A program made the position numbers and the translations under genes. The notes under the pieces were generated by a model. It worked only from the letters and a program-made list of their open reading frames with translations, was not told where the DNA came from and did not search any database. From contig JAEPRB010000341.1 in the NCBI GenBank assembly GCA_016758965.1, forward strand, positions 1 through 34,081: 34,081 nt of DNA, read 5' to 3'. Shown here piece by piece: positions 1-9,720 of the stretch (positions within the stretch are counted from its first letter, which is position 1; every line of letters begins with the position of its first letter). The DNA comes from Circinella minor (Eukaryota; Mucoromycota; Mucoromycetes; Mucorales; Lichtheimiaceae).

Positions 1-170
1 TTAGGGTTATTTTGATAATCCTATGATTATTAAAATCAACCCAATCTTATAAATATTCTCTAATATAAATCACAAAAATACCACATTTTCAAATTGTGGT
101 ATATTTTTAGATTTATTATTAAATACTAATTTTTTTTAAAAATATAGTAAGATAATTATATCAATTAAAC
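1..170. repeat. Left terminal inverted repeat of the outer element
   Basis: It pairs with 9721-9871 and continues, across the PIF insertion, into 6814-6831. The last 18 bases (153-170) match the reverse complement of 6814-6831, which lies on the far side of the PIF element. This shows that the PIF element landed within the right arm. Confidence 0.88.
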
Positions 171-426
171 AATACCTGTTTACATATTATTTAATTATTT
201 TTTACAATTTAGTTTTTATTTAATTGTTATATCCATTTATTATATTAAAATAATATTTTATTATTTTAATATATAAACTAAACTGTTATTATCTATTTAA
301 AAAATAATGAAAAATAAAAGCATTTATTTTTGTACATTATTTTGATATATCTAATAAAATATTATTAAAAATTATTATGTTAAATATTTATATCAATTTA
401 ATTAAAATTTTCTTTTAAAGGATATA

Positions 427-1432
427 TGGTGCATTTCACTTGTAATCGCCAATAATTTATTTTATTTCAATTTTTCAATTTTAAAATCCGCTTCTTTATT
501 TGGTGATTTGTGTTACAGTTATTACTTTTACTTATAGTTGCTTTTGTGCCATCATAAAGTTAAGTGTTCTATACTAAAGCTTTTAATAAGTTTTACTACT
601 TCTTTTGTAGGCATATGGTATGATTATGTTCTGATAAAACACTAATATGTATTTATAAATTTAAGCAGATAGATACATTACATTACTCAATAGTCTTATA
701 TCATAGCTTAAAACTTAAAACTGACTCCCTCCCTATTTTACATTTTTTTCTTATATTTTGCATAAACCAATATCAAGAAACTTATCAGTGTACTTAGTAT
801 TACATTGCCTTTAGTATTTAATTATTTACAGAATCAATTCTGCAATTAATACTAGCATTTAGAACTTAGAACTCTCGATTTTCTCATTCTTTTTAATTAA
901 TAGCAAAAATAACTACATCACACTACTATAATATTATGAAGCTTATACATATGAGGAATATAGTACAGTCAATTTGTTTGAACATTAATATTAAATGCAG
1001 TAAACTTTATCAAATATATGTATATTTTTGGTAGACTAAAAGTTTTTTCTATAGTCTCTTATCTTTATATTATGGCCTTAGATTCCAATATTGCAATACT
1101 GTTGTGTTACAGCTTATTCTAATATTTTCCCCTACCATTTGTGTCACGTGATTTGCTCCATCTATGCTTGAAAACTCCGATATGTAGTTTTCATCTTTCA
1201 ATTTTGTCTCTTGCCTAGCCAAAATGGTCAGAAATAGGCTATAACTGACCAACTTTGGCAAGCTTCAACTTTTTTTTAAAACATTTTTACAAATTTCTAA
1301 ACTTTAATAATTGTTTATAAAAAGCTTAAAAATGATACTTAAAGTGTGGATTTATAAAATATTGATTTAGTGTAAAGCTGAAGCTTCTAGAAATCAGTGG
1401 AAATTATTGGTGATTATAAGTGAAATGCACCA
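427..1432. mobile_element. Non-autonomous TIR element (MITE-like, about 1.0 kb) with TATA target duplication
   Basis: The left end TGGTGCATTTCACTT and the right end AAGTGAAATGCACCA are perfect inverted repeats. With two mismatches the repeat runs on to about 30 bp, ending CCAATAAT. The element is flanked on both sides by TATA (423-426 and 1433-1436). The interior is AT-rich, and its ORFs are short with no recognisable domain, so it must depend on a transposase made elsewhere. The duplication could also be read as TA inside a TATA context, which would fit Tc1/mariner. The superfamily is undetermined. Confidence 0.8.
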
Positions 1433-2289
1433 TATAACTTATTTTAACATTGCAGAAAAAAAATATTCGAAAAATATTTAAATATCCAATTTTATATTCG
1501 AAAATTATTCGAAAAATTTATCAATATTTCGAAAATATTCATTTTTGTATTGTCATATTCATTTATATATATAAAATTTATTAGTACAAAAACCTTTAAA
1601 ACATAAGAAAGAAGGCTCACACCAAATTGTGATGACATAGCCTTTATAATAGAATCAAAATGCTTCTTAAAATATTTACCCATACCTTTGGGTTCAAAAT
1701 TGTTGCTGACATACTTTTGACAGAATTGGCAGAAATATGTAATTGCTTTTATAGTACTCCTTAAACATAAAAAGGAATTGAGTCATATTTAACATCCTTG
1801 CGGTGCACAAAACGAAGAATTTCTTTTTCTTTTTCTTAAAAAGTTGATTATCTTTTCAATTGATGATGATGATTGTCTTTATATTAAAGTTATATGTTTT
1901 ACTTGCTTGCTGTAAAATTAAAACATATATTATATCATAGTTTATAGCTCTTCATTTTTTTCATGTTGAAGCATATGTTGTCGTAACAAAGAGCTTCGAC
2001 ATATAAAATTGATATGATTTATGTAAAGAAAATAGAATAAAGGCTATAAATAACTTAATAATTATAGATAAATGGTATGTGGGAGTTCTATTATTCAGGA
2101 ATTGTACGTCTGAATCCACAAAAAGAGAAGTCTTAATAAAATTAACAAGAGAAAAATCAAGTATTGAAGATTTATTTGTGAATGATAATTTATTTAAAAG
2201 ACAAGACAAAGTTAAAGATAAAACTTAAAGTAAAAGAGAACTGAAGAAAAGAAATTTGAGAGTGAAAAAGGTCGAGTATTTATACTATT

Positions 2290-2421
2290 TGCTTTTGTAA
2301 AAATAGTCAATAGCTTTTGTGAGAATATTCAGTAGCTTTTGTGAGAATATTCAATAGCTTTTGTGGAATTAATCAATAGCTTTAGTAAAACATTGCAATT
2401 GCTCTTGTAAAGAGCAGCAAT
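2290..2421. repeat. 22-bp tandem repeat, six degenerate units
   Basis: Six consecutive 22-base units, typified by AGCTTTTGTGAGAATATTCA with variable last bases, run from 2290 to 2421. Units 2 and 3 are nearly identical; the outer units drift. The array lies in non-coding sequence of the chromodomain element. I see no function for it; a subterminal protein-binding array is one possibility. Confidence 0.75.
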
Positions 2422-2773
2422 TGTGAAAAGAATCAAAAGTGGGATCCAATAAAATGGCATAATGAGTTTTTTATACTATAATAAGAATATTTGATGATAA
2501 TATGTGATTACAATCAATAATGCTAATGATAATGAAAGAGATAAAAATGATAATAATGTTATTTATAATGGGGATTATACTAATATTGGAGATAATATAT
2601 ATGAGGAAAGAGAAAAAAATTGGGTAACGGTATGCACATTACAATGTAAAGAAAAAAGTTTATGACTTAGAAAAAATTGTTTTTTTCTAAGTCCCCTCCT
2701 CCCCCCAAGGAATATTATTTTTGACGAATCCATTTTCTCTTTTGGTAGCCGGACATTGGATGTGACTTAATGT

Positions 2774-3800
2774 TTGGGTAGTTTTCCTAACAAAGATCGA
2801 TTCCTTCTAAGAATTTCTATACAAAAAAAATTGATTCCTTCTCTTCCACTTCCACTTCCCTTTTTTATAATTGTTATTTTCAAACATCTTAAAGCACTTA
2901 GACTTTTTGCCCAGTTTACTGCTATAGTTAATAATATACGTGAGCAAGTTAAACGTGAAGTAAACACAATAAGACTAATATTGGAGTGCATTGAAAATGT
3001 CTTTTCACACCCTGTGTTATCAGCAGCTTACACATCGTGCTGTGGAATAAAATACGTGCAAATAATGAAAATCAAGTAGACTATTATCTCCTCATACACT
3101 TTACTCACTTTTGTAGTCTATTATATAACATATTATTTTGTTTATCTTAGATGAACAGACTGCCTAAGACCATGCAGGTTAGTGTCGTTTTGTATTTTCT
3201 AATATATATATACTATTTTAATTGTATTAGGTGTACATATCACTCGGGAAGAAATTAAGGTAAGTGACGAAAAACCAGCTCAGAGTTTTGGAAGACATGG
3301 TACTACTCTTCTCTTATTATATGAACACTATTGATATTGGTATCTAAATTCACATCTTTAAATACCTACATCTTATTTCTTTAGTAATACCTTACTTCCA
3401 TATAACCCAGATATCTAGTTAGAAGAAGATACAAATAATCAAAGCCAGGACATTTTGTTAGATCTAGAACTGACAATTGTGGAGAAATCGTTTAGTGACA
3501 ATATATCGATTTTGATTAAACAAGGTAATAATACAGCAGGTTTGTCATTTTTATTTTATTTTATTTTATTACTTTATATAGACTATAGCATAAGATCAAA
3601 CCACCTTTCTGGTGGTCATAGTGCTCGTTGGGGTTGTAGGAGTGCTTCTGGTAGTTGCAGCCATATTGCTACTAAAAGCAATATGGTTCACTCTAGTCAT
3701 GTTGGTTCTATTGCTTGTTCTTGTGGTAGACATAATGCCACTCATGGCTCTTCATAAATATTATGTATTCAGTAGTTATACTTGTAGCAGTTGTATTTAG
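2774..3800 (+). pseudogene. Unidentified decayed multi-exon gene-like region, hydrophobic C-terminus
   Basis: The region contains exon-like blocks with plausible splice sites and higher GC than its surroundings, but no single open frame. The first block (to 3076) reads a helical segment around FAQFTAIVNNIREQVKREV. Blocks near 3150-3178 and 3230-3258 can be joined through a GTTAGT...TTAG intron into one frame containing one stop. A further block (about 3424-3525) is acidic. The last (about 3586-3797, opened by a TAA) encodes two strongly hydrophobic stretches, rich in Val and Leu, that look like transmembrane helices. I recognise no family. It could be a host gene fragment captured by the transposon, or chance ORFs in an old insertion. 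Exon boundaries are guesses. Confidence 0.3.
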
Positions 3801-3950
3801 ATAATAAATAGAAAATATGCCATACATAGGCGCATGTCCATTACCAATTATTTTTTTATAAAAACTATTAGTTATAAATCATTTGTTGGTAATAAAAATT
3901 TAAAATGTTTATAAAATTGAATTTCGAACTCAATTACTTTTTTTTCGAAA

Positions 3951-4359
3951 ATGGAATTTTATTTTTTAAGAAAAATAAAATCATCAAAAGATTTAATCAA
4001 TTTTATAATGGTTGCAATTAATGATTATCTTCCACTTAATCATATTCAACTTCAAAAGAATTTACGCAAAGAAATAGATATCTTTATGGATTCTGAATTT
4101 GACCATTTTATAGAAGAAAACATTATTGAAAAAATAAAAAAAAAATTAAATAATAAAATAAAAAATATTTTCTCTTCTGATCATTTCCTCTATCTATTAA
4201 TGGATAATAATTTTTGTACTCATAAGTTTAAATGAGGAAAAAATGATGGTAAGTTTTGTGGGAAAAAAATAACAAAAAAAGGCAATAAAAGTGAATATGT
4301 TTGTCGAATATATAATTCAAACCATATTCCAGAAAAAAGAAAAAAAATGAAAAAATAGT
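3951..4359 (+). pseudogene. Small transposon ORF with a Cys/His zinc-binding-type C-terminus, one in-frame TGA
   Basis: The first 94 codons, from the ATG at 3951, give a lysine- and isoleucine-rich helical protein ending CTHKFK at a TGA (4233-4235). The same frame stays open for 40 more codons, to 4357-4359, and reads GKNDGKFCGKKITKKG followed by YVCRIYNSNH. The C-x-H ... FCGK ... C ... H arrangement resembles small zinc-binding motifs seen in proteins of mobile elements and large DNA viruses (from memory, unverified). The TGA is therefore probably a recent nonsense mutation, or readthrough is used. The gene converges on the chromodomain transposase gene, leaving about 140 bp between them, a layout typical of two-gene PIF-like elements. 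Function unknown; it may be the accessory protein of this transposon. Confidence 0.5.
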
Positions 4360-4499
4360 TAAAATGAAAATTGAAAAAGATAAATCTAGAAGAGATATAC
4401 AAAATGTCAAACCAAAAATAAAAAAAAGAAAACCTATAAAAATTACAATAGGAAATCCCTTCTTATTATGCTTTAATAATATCCTTCCATAAAAACCAT

Positions 4500-5783
4500 C
4501 TATAATATGCCCAGATTATGCTCTTCAATATATACTTTTAATAAATCTTTTTGATTAAACATATCAATAGATAACCAACTATTATCTTCATTACTATATC
4601 CAACCCATTTTACCTGAAATAAATATGCATCATTTTCTTTTCTATGTCCAATAATACTTTCTATTTCATATGAAGCAGTTGAACGCTGTTTACCTTTTAT
4701 ATTTCTTCTTCTTTTTCTAGTACATTTATTAAAGTTAGGCACATCATTATCACTTTCACTACCTTGTGAATGATTAGATTCAGTATCATCTACAGCCATT
4801 GTACTATCTGATATAGCCATATTTAATAAATTATTTTGTAGCTGCATCATTCTATCAAATTTATCTTTATTCTGTTTATTATTACTAACAACTACATCAA
4901 TTAACTTTTTTTCGATAGGAAACTCAAAGTTATTACTATGCCATAATTTATGATGTGGTAAAATAGGAACATTAAATAATTCAACAAATTTATTTATATT
5001 CTTTAATAAACATGCTACACGAAATTGAAGATTATAAAACTTAATGTTATCCATTTTTACAATTGATTTATTATTATTAAAACGATAAAACTTATTACCA
5101 ATTTCAGAAAATTGGTTTTTGGTCCTAGTTCGAAAGCTTCCAAATGTATTATTAAAATGTTCTTCAGTAATCGTTATGTTTTCATTTATATTCTTACGGA
5201 TTGGATAAACAAAATTATCATTACTAAATTCATAACCTTTTTCATTAGCAAGCTCAATAAATTGTGTTATAAATAAAGTATATCCACCATCTACTGCTAA
5301 AGTATCATTTTCATTCATTTTATTATAAAGTTTCATATTTAAAAACATACTACCATCTGAACTATCACTACAAAATTCACTTTTCGATACAAAAATTATC
5401 ATATCATTAATATCAGCTGCAAATTGAGTACATAAACCATTCTTTTTAAATTTATATGAATATAAACGGCTTCTATCTAAATCTGTATCTGTATAATTAA
5501 TTCGAGAATCATGTCCATCTAAAATAAGAGTTACATGTTTAAATAAATCTGGATTATTTTTTCTAGCAGACAAAATATGTAACTTTATATTTGAAAACAT
5601 ATTTGTTAATGAATCATTTACTATTTTATTAATTCGTTTATAATTTTCATCATCCATCCAAAACTTTTTATAAAAAGTATGAAATGTACTTTGAGGCAAA
5701 TATTTTTCAATATCACTTCCAGCAATTCCGGAGACTAGATGATATAATAGAAGGACATTTATAGTTATACTAATTTTTATCAT
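4500..5783 (-). CDS. DDE transposase with C-terminal chromodomain
   Basis: The 427-residue open frame is the main exon of the transposase of the 1448-6787 element. The N-terminal part (residues about 10-45) looks like the helix-turn-helix that precedes the catalytic core in PIF/ISL2EU-type enzymes. Likely catalytic residues are D89 in LILDGHDSRINY, D165 in LAVDGGY and E207 or E208 in TEEHFNNTFGSF, matching the order and spacing of DDE_Tnp_4-type domains. After an acidic, serine-rich and then basic linker, residues about 371-427 form a chromodomain: YEIESIIGHR, FQVKWVGYSNEDNSW and a C-terminal helix, with the aromatic cage positions Y and W kept. Chromodomains bind methylated histone tails, so this one may steer integration to heterochromatin, as in chromoviral integrases (inference). 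The start at 5783 is only the first ATG; the true protein probably begins upstream through a spliced exon. No internal stop is present. Confidence 0.8.
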   Translation of the reverse strand: MIKISITINVLLLYHLVSGIAGSDIEKYLPQSTFHTFYKKFWMDDENYKRINKIVNDSLTNMFSNIKLHILSARKNNPDLFKHVTLILDGHDSRINYTDTDLDRSRLYSYKFKKNGLCTQFAADINDMIIFVSKSEFCSDSSDGSMFLNMKLYNKMNENDTLAVDGGYTLFITQFIELANEKGYEFSNDNFVYPIRKNINENITITEEHFNNTFGSFRTRTKNQFSEIGNKFYRFNNNKSIVKMDNIKFYNLQFRVACLLKNINKFVELFNVPILPHHKLWHSNNFEFPIEKKLIDVVVSNNKQNKDKFDRMMQLQNNLLNMAISDSTMAVDDTESNHSQGSESDNDVPNFNKCTRKRRRNIKGKQRSTASYEIESIIGHRKENDAYLFQVKWVGYSNEDNSWLSIDMFNQKDLLKVYIEEHNLGIL

Positions 5784-6008
5784 TATTCAATTTAATCTTT
5801 TTATTTTTAATTATTATAATTATTTTAATCTTATAAATATTTTAAATTTTGCAAAGACAAAAAATTACATTTTTCTATTGAAATTTAAGAACTTTTCTCT
5901 AAGAGAAAAAACCATAAAGAGTCACGTTGTAAGTTTTAAATAACTTACACTTTATAGTACTACTGAATATTTATAATTTTACTCTAAAGAAATAAATAGA
6001 ATTGTTTC

Positions 6009-6284
6009 TCATAAGAAAAGCCTTTTTTCAATCTCAAAATAAGGTGCTGGATATTCTTTATTTGTATACAAGACCATTAAAAAGAAAAATACAGCAGTAT
6101 AACCTAATTTTTTTAATAATATATCTTTAATTTTATCTATATATTTAATATGCTTAATTTCTGTTCTATGTTTGAATCTATTATTTATAATAGGCCAATT
6201 TAATTCAAGAAACATCCAATAATTGGCAATGATAAAATTTACCTCATCTGTAATTAAAGGTGTATAATCCATTATATTATCCAT
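6009..6284 (-). CDS. Probable 5' exon of the chromodomain transposase gene
   Basis: A 91-codon ORF from the ATG at 6284 ends at a TAG (6009-6011). Its C-terminal part, KIKDILLKKLGYTAVFFFLM then KEYPAPYFEIE, has no frame-matched continuation before the main transposase ORF at 5783. The sequence between (5784-6008) is very AT-rich with several stops, consistent with an intron or with decay. It is on the same strand, 226 bp upstream, and lies between the TIR and the catalytic ORF, so I infer that it encodes the N-terminus of the same protein. The splice junctions were not resolved. It may instead be a separate small protein. Confidence 0.45.
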   Translation of the reverse strand: MDNIMDYTPLITDEVNFIIANYWMFLELNWPIINNRFKHRTEIKHIKYIDKIKDILLKKLGYTAVFFFLMVLYTNKEYPAPYFEIEKRLFL

Positions 6285-7047
6285 TTTTTATTTAATACGT
6301 AGAAAAAATTCAATTTTGATATAAAAGAACAATTGTTTTTATTGAAAATTATTATATATTTGTAACCATTAAGGTAATGCATATTCCACATAAAATAAAA
6401 ATAAAATAAACTCGCTTTTATTTGCTCTTATATAATTTTTTTTATTGATTTAAATAATGACATCATGAACCTATTATAATGTTTTGATTCAACTAATATT
6501 CTGAGCCAACGAATATTACACTTTTCACAATTATCTACCCAATAACATAATAAAGATCATAAATTTGTAAACGTTATTGACCAATAGTATATCACTTTAG
6601 CACCATATATAATATTCAAAATAATATGCAACTATAATAAATAATATATGAATATTCTTAAATATTCTTAAATATTCAAAATAATATACATTTTAATATC
6701 TGAGAAATATAACCTAGAGTGGATTTTTGTATATTTATATATTTGAATATTTTCTGAATATTTTTCGAATATTTTTTTTCTGCAGTGTAATGTTCCAAAT
6801 ATATTGATAAAAAGTTTAATTGATATAATTAGAGTGAGTGCAGTGGGGACTGCAAATCGAGTTGTAAATCAAATTTGCAGTCTGTTTTGTAGTTTGCAAC
6901 TTTTTTTTTGCAACAGTGGGGATTACAAAATTGAACTGTAAATTTATGGTGCTGCAAATTTTTTTGAGATTCTTATAAATTTGTTGCTCAGACCTGAGAA
7001 TTTGCAAACACCCTTTTTCATTATATTTATATAAATAAAAAATAAAC

Positions 7048-7997
7048 ATGAACGCTACCACCCCCAACACCCCTACTATCGCCCCAGAGGCTATCACCAC
7101 CACTACCACCACCACTACCACTCCTACCACTGACACATCAGCTCAACGAACTCATGGTAAAAACTTTGAGAAAAAGGAAGACTTGCAATTAGTTAACGCG
7201 TATTTAGTTACGAGCAAGGATTCCGAAATTGGTACTGATCAGTCGTCAGACAGATTTTGGACCTGTGTTTAGACCAAGTTCAATGAAGATGGCAATGTGA
7301 AGGATCGCGATTTCAATGCTCTTCGAAATCGCTTCTACACCCAGATTTCGCCAAGTTGCTCGAAATTTTCGGGTAGCTTGTCAATGGTTTTAAGACACCC
7401 AAAGAGTGGTGAAAATGATGAAGACCAGGTAAATATTTCTTAATAAAATACATCATTATATCACATGAGAAGATTGACTAAGTAATTATAATAAAATAGT
7501 ATCGACGTGCTCTTGAACATTACGAGACAGCACCACCACCATGTCTAAAAAACTTCAAATTCAAACATTGTTTTGACATTTTGAAGCAAGAAGACAAGTG
7601 GATGCCATGCACCTCAAAGGCTGACGAGCCTCAAGAGGTAGATGAAAATTACGTGAGACCAATGGGTCAACAACAGGCGAAAGCCTTAAAGAAGAAGCAT
7701 GGAGTGGAAGAGGAGCGTGCCAACAACAAAAGGCAGCAGATGGTATTTGCTTGTGCCAGTTCGATCCAGAACCACAAAAGGATCAAGCACCTTAAAACAA
7801 TTGCTAAAAGTGCTCGAATGATGGCCAAGCATACCATTCTGAGCGTTGACTTGAACAAGTTGACGCCACTCCATAAGTTATATTATGAAAAGAAACAACG
7901 AGAAATTATTGACAGAATGAATGATGAAGATGGCGAAGATGAAGAAGGAGAAGAAGACGAAGAAGGAGTGAATGGTAATAATGAAGTTGTTGAATAA
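7048..7997 (+). pseudogene. PIF/Harbinger ORF1, Myb/SANT- or NAM-like DNA-binding protein (one nonsense codon)
   Basis: Two exons, 7048-7428 and 7500-7997, joined over a 71-bp intron (GTAAAT...ATAG) in phase 0, give about 292 codons. The protein opens with a poly-threonine tract coded by an ACC/ACT microsatellite. A SANT/trihelix-like segment follows (KKEDLQLVNAYLVTSKD, FWTCV, RDFNALRNRF), then LKQEDKWMP and a basic and acidic tail ending in a Glu/Asp-rich stretch, as in the NAM-associated C-terminal family used by plant and fungal PIF elements. In these systems ORF1 binds subterminal DNA and is needed with the transposase for excision. A TAG at 7270-7272 interrupts the otherwise open frame directly after FWTCV, so this copy should not make full-length protein. 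It converges on the transposase gene with a 55-bp gap. Confidence 0.8.
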
Positions 7998-8052
7998 AAA
8001 AATATTCATTATATTATATGTAGCATGAACGGATTTGTGTATTTTTTCAGAT

Positions 8053-9528
8053 TTATTCGTCGCCATGCATGTTCCATAAGTGTTCAATTAGATCTTCTTG
8101 TAATCTTTGATGGGTATAACTATTCATAATCTCACGCTCTCGTCTACGGACAGCATGTTCAGCAGATTCACCTTCACGCGAAAAAGAAGGCGAAACAGTA
8201 AAACGATATTGGTCATAAGTAAGACACTCATTGTTGTTATAATCATAAGTGTCACGCTCATCTTCAGCGATCATATTGTGAAGTATAATACATGTCGTCA
8301 TGATGTTAGAAAGCTCAGAGACATTTCAAGCACAACCAGGCTCATGAACGATAGCAAAACGGGCCTGAAGGACACCAAAGACACATTTAATATCCTTACG
8401 CACAGCTTCCTGTCTAGCAGAAAAATACTACATTGTAAAATTAGATTTTATGCCATATACATTTGAATATGAATTCCCTTATCATTTTAAGACTTACGGA
8501 TTTTTTATTTCCTTATGGGACTGGAATGGTCTTCACAAACGTTGCCCATGAAGGATAAATACCATCGGCTAGATAGTATCCATGATTATATTAGTGACCA
8601 TTGATACTATAAGCCACTGATGGTGCAATGCCGTGAGTAGCATCATCAAATAATGGTGACTTGTGGAGAACGTTAATGCCATTGTTGGAGCCAGGAACGC
8701 CAAAGAACGAGTGCCAGATCCACAAATCTTGTGAAGCTACAGCTTCCAAGATAACAGTTGCTCCGCCTTCTTTACCCGAAGTATATTGCAAATGCAAAGC
8801 AATAGGACAATTGCGCCATCTCCAGTGCATGCAATCAATGGAACCAAGCATCCCAGGAAATCCGCGATTTTTGTTTATTGCAAGTATTCTTTTGAGATCT
8901 TCTTCGTTGGGAGAACAAAGATATTTTTTACCATATGATCAAATAATTGCTCAATAGAACTCTTTCAATGTTTCTCGAGCAGTAGATGGAGCCATTCCGA
9001 AGTAGTTATCGATTGCATCAGCTGGTCCACCATACGCCAACATTCTCATAGCTGCACTTGCTTTTTGAAGGGTTGAGAACCCAGAGATACCGACTGCATC
9101 GCACTTTTGCTGGAAGTACTCATAGTTGGTCTCCAATTCCTCAACAATACACAAGAAGAGGGAGCGCTGCATGCAGAATCGGCGCTGAAACGTTTTTGTA
9201 TGGTTGAGAACCCAGAGATACCGACTGCATCGCGCTTTTGCTAGAAGTACTCATAGTTGGTCCCCAATTCCTCAACAATACACAAGAAGAGGGAGCGCTG
9301 CATGCGGAATCGGCGCCGAAACGTTTTTGTATCATGCGTCCAATTTTCATTAAAGTAATCTTCTATGAGGAGCTTATAGAAAAGATGTCTTCGACGATTC
9401 TTATTAGGTGCGCGAGTTTTATGTCTGCTTACAACCTCAGGCTCTGAATCATTGAGCTCTTCCAAGGCATGAAATGCTTCTTCTTCGCAATGTTGAAATT
9501 CATCATCAATGGCTGCTGCTTCTGCCAA
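8053..9528 (-). pseudogene. PIF/Harbinger DDE transposase, degenerate
   Basis: The minus-strand frame starts at the ATG at 9528 (MAEAAAIDDEF). It passes RRRFRMQRSLFLCIVEEL, ISGFSTLQKASAAMRMLAYG and TARETLKEF, then LGSIDCMHWRWRNCP (first Asp), YYLADGIYPSWATF (second Asp) and RKDIKCVFGVLQARF, and ends near 8053 with LHNMIAEDE and LIEHLWNMHGDE. This is the DDE_Tnp_4 plant-transposon type. The third acidic residue, normally Glu in the VERAFG-type motif, is Lys here (codon AAA near 8372-8374), so the active site is lost. Other lesions are a 131-bp tandem duplication that shifts the frame, several stops (after KEFY, after SINGH, after IPVP) and frame slips between 8301 and 8590. The protein would cut and join the ends of the 6832-9717 element. 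Confidence 0.85.
9071..9332. repeat. 131-bp tandem duplication inside the transposase pseudogene
   Basis: Bases 9071-9201 and 9202-9332 are consecutive copies of one 131-bp unit starting GGTTGAGAACCCAGAGATAC. They differ at about five positions, all transitions. Since 131 is not a multiple of three, the duplication frameshifts the transposase. It repeats the segment coding for RMQRSLFLCIVEEL. Confidence 0.92.
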
Positions 9529-9720
9529 AAGAAGTTGAAATGGTAAATAAAACTAAAAAAAATATTTTTCAGGAAATCCAGACCTTATTACTCTCAAACA
9601 AATTAAAGTTATAATACATCGCTGTTGCAAACCTCAGCTGTAGTGATGTTAAATTTTATAGTCCTGTTTTTTACTCAGATTAGCAAATTTTTTTACAGTC
9701 TACTGCTGCACTCACTCTTA

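Larger units (their letters stand above)
1448..6787 (-). mobile_element. 5.3-kb DNA transposon encoding a chromodomain DDE transposase (PIF/Harbinger-like)
   Basis: The 31-bp ends start CA(T/C)TGCAG, then eight A, then TATTCGAAAAATATT, and are inverted copies at 1448-1478 and 6757-6787. The flanking trinucleotide TAA is present at both sides (1445-1447 and 6788-6790), the target preference of PIF/Harbinger. Removing the element restores the interior of the outer MITE. Cargo: a transposase with C-terminal chromodomain (4500-5783, minus), a probable upstream exon (6009-6284, minus), a convergent small zinc-motif ORF (3951-4359, plus), a 22-bp tandem repeat and a stretch of decayed exon-like sequence (2774-3800). 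Superfamily placement rests on the TAA duplication and the D, DGGY and E motif spacing. Confidence 0.82.
6832..9717. mobile_element. PIF/Harbinger DNA transposon (2.9 kb) inserted in the right arm of the outer MITE
   Basis: The ends GAGTGAGTGCAG and CTGCACTCACTC are inverted repeats, flanked by TTA on both sides (6829-6831 and 9718-9720), the classic PIF/Harbinger target. The element has the standard two convergent genes: a Myb/NAM-like DNA-binding protein on the plus strand (7048-7997) and a DDE transposase on the minus strand (8053-9528). Both carry lesions, so the copy is inactive. Excising it with one TTA joins 6831 to 9721 and restores an uninterrupted 170-bp arm of the outer element, which dates this insertion as later than the MITE. 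Confidence 0.93.

Noticed and set aside
1..6. TTAGGG at the very start as a telomere
   Set aside because: Only one unit, and it is the tip of an inverted repeat with its partner at 9866-9871.
2290..2421. CRISPR-like array
   Set aside because: Units are directly adjacent, without unique spacers, in a eukaryotic context.
3612..3800. Strongly hydrophobic 62-residue ORF as a stand-alone membrane protein or small toxin
   Set aside because: No ATG start and no family match; it is better read as the last block of a decayed region.
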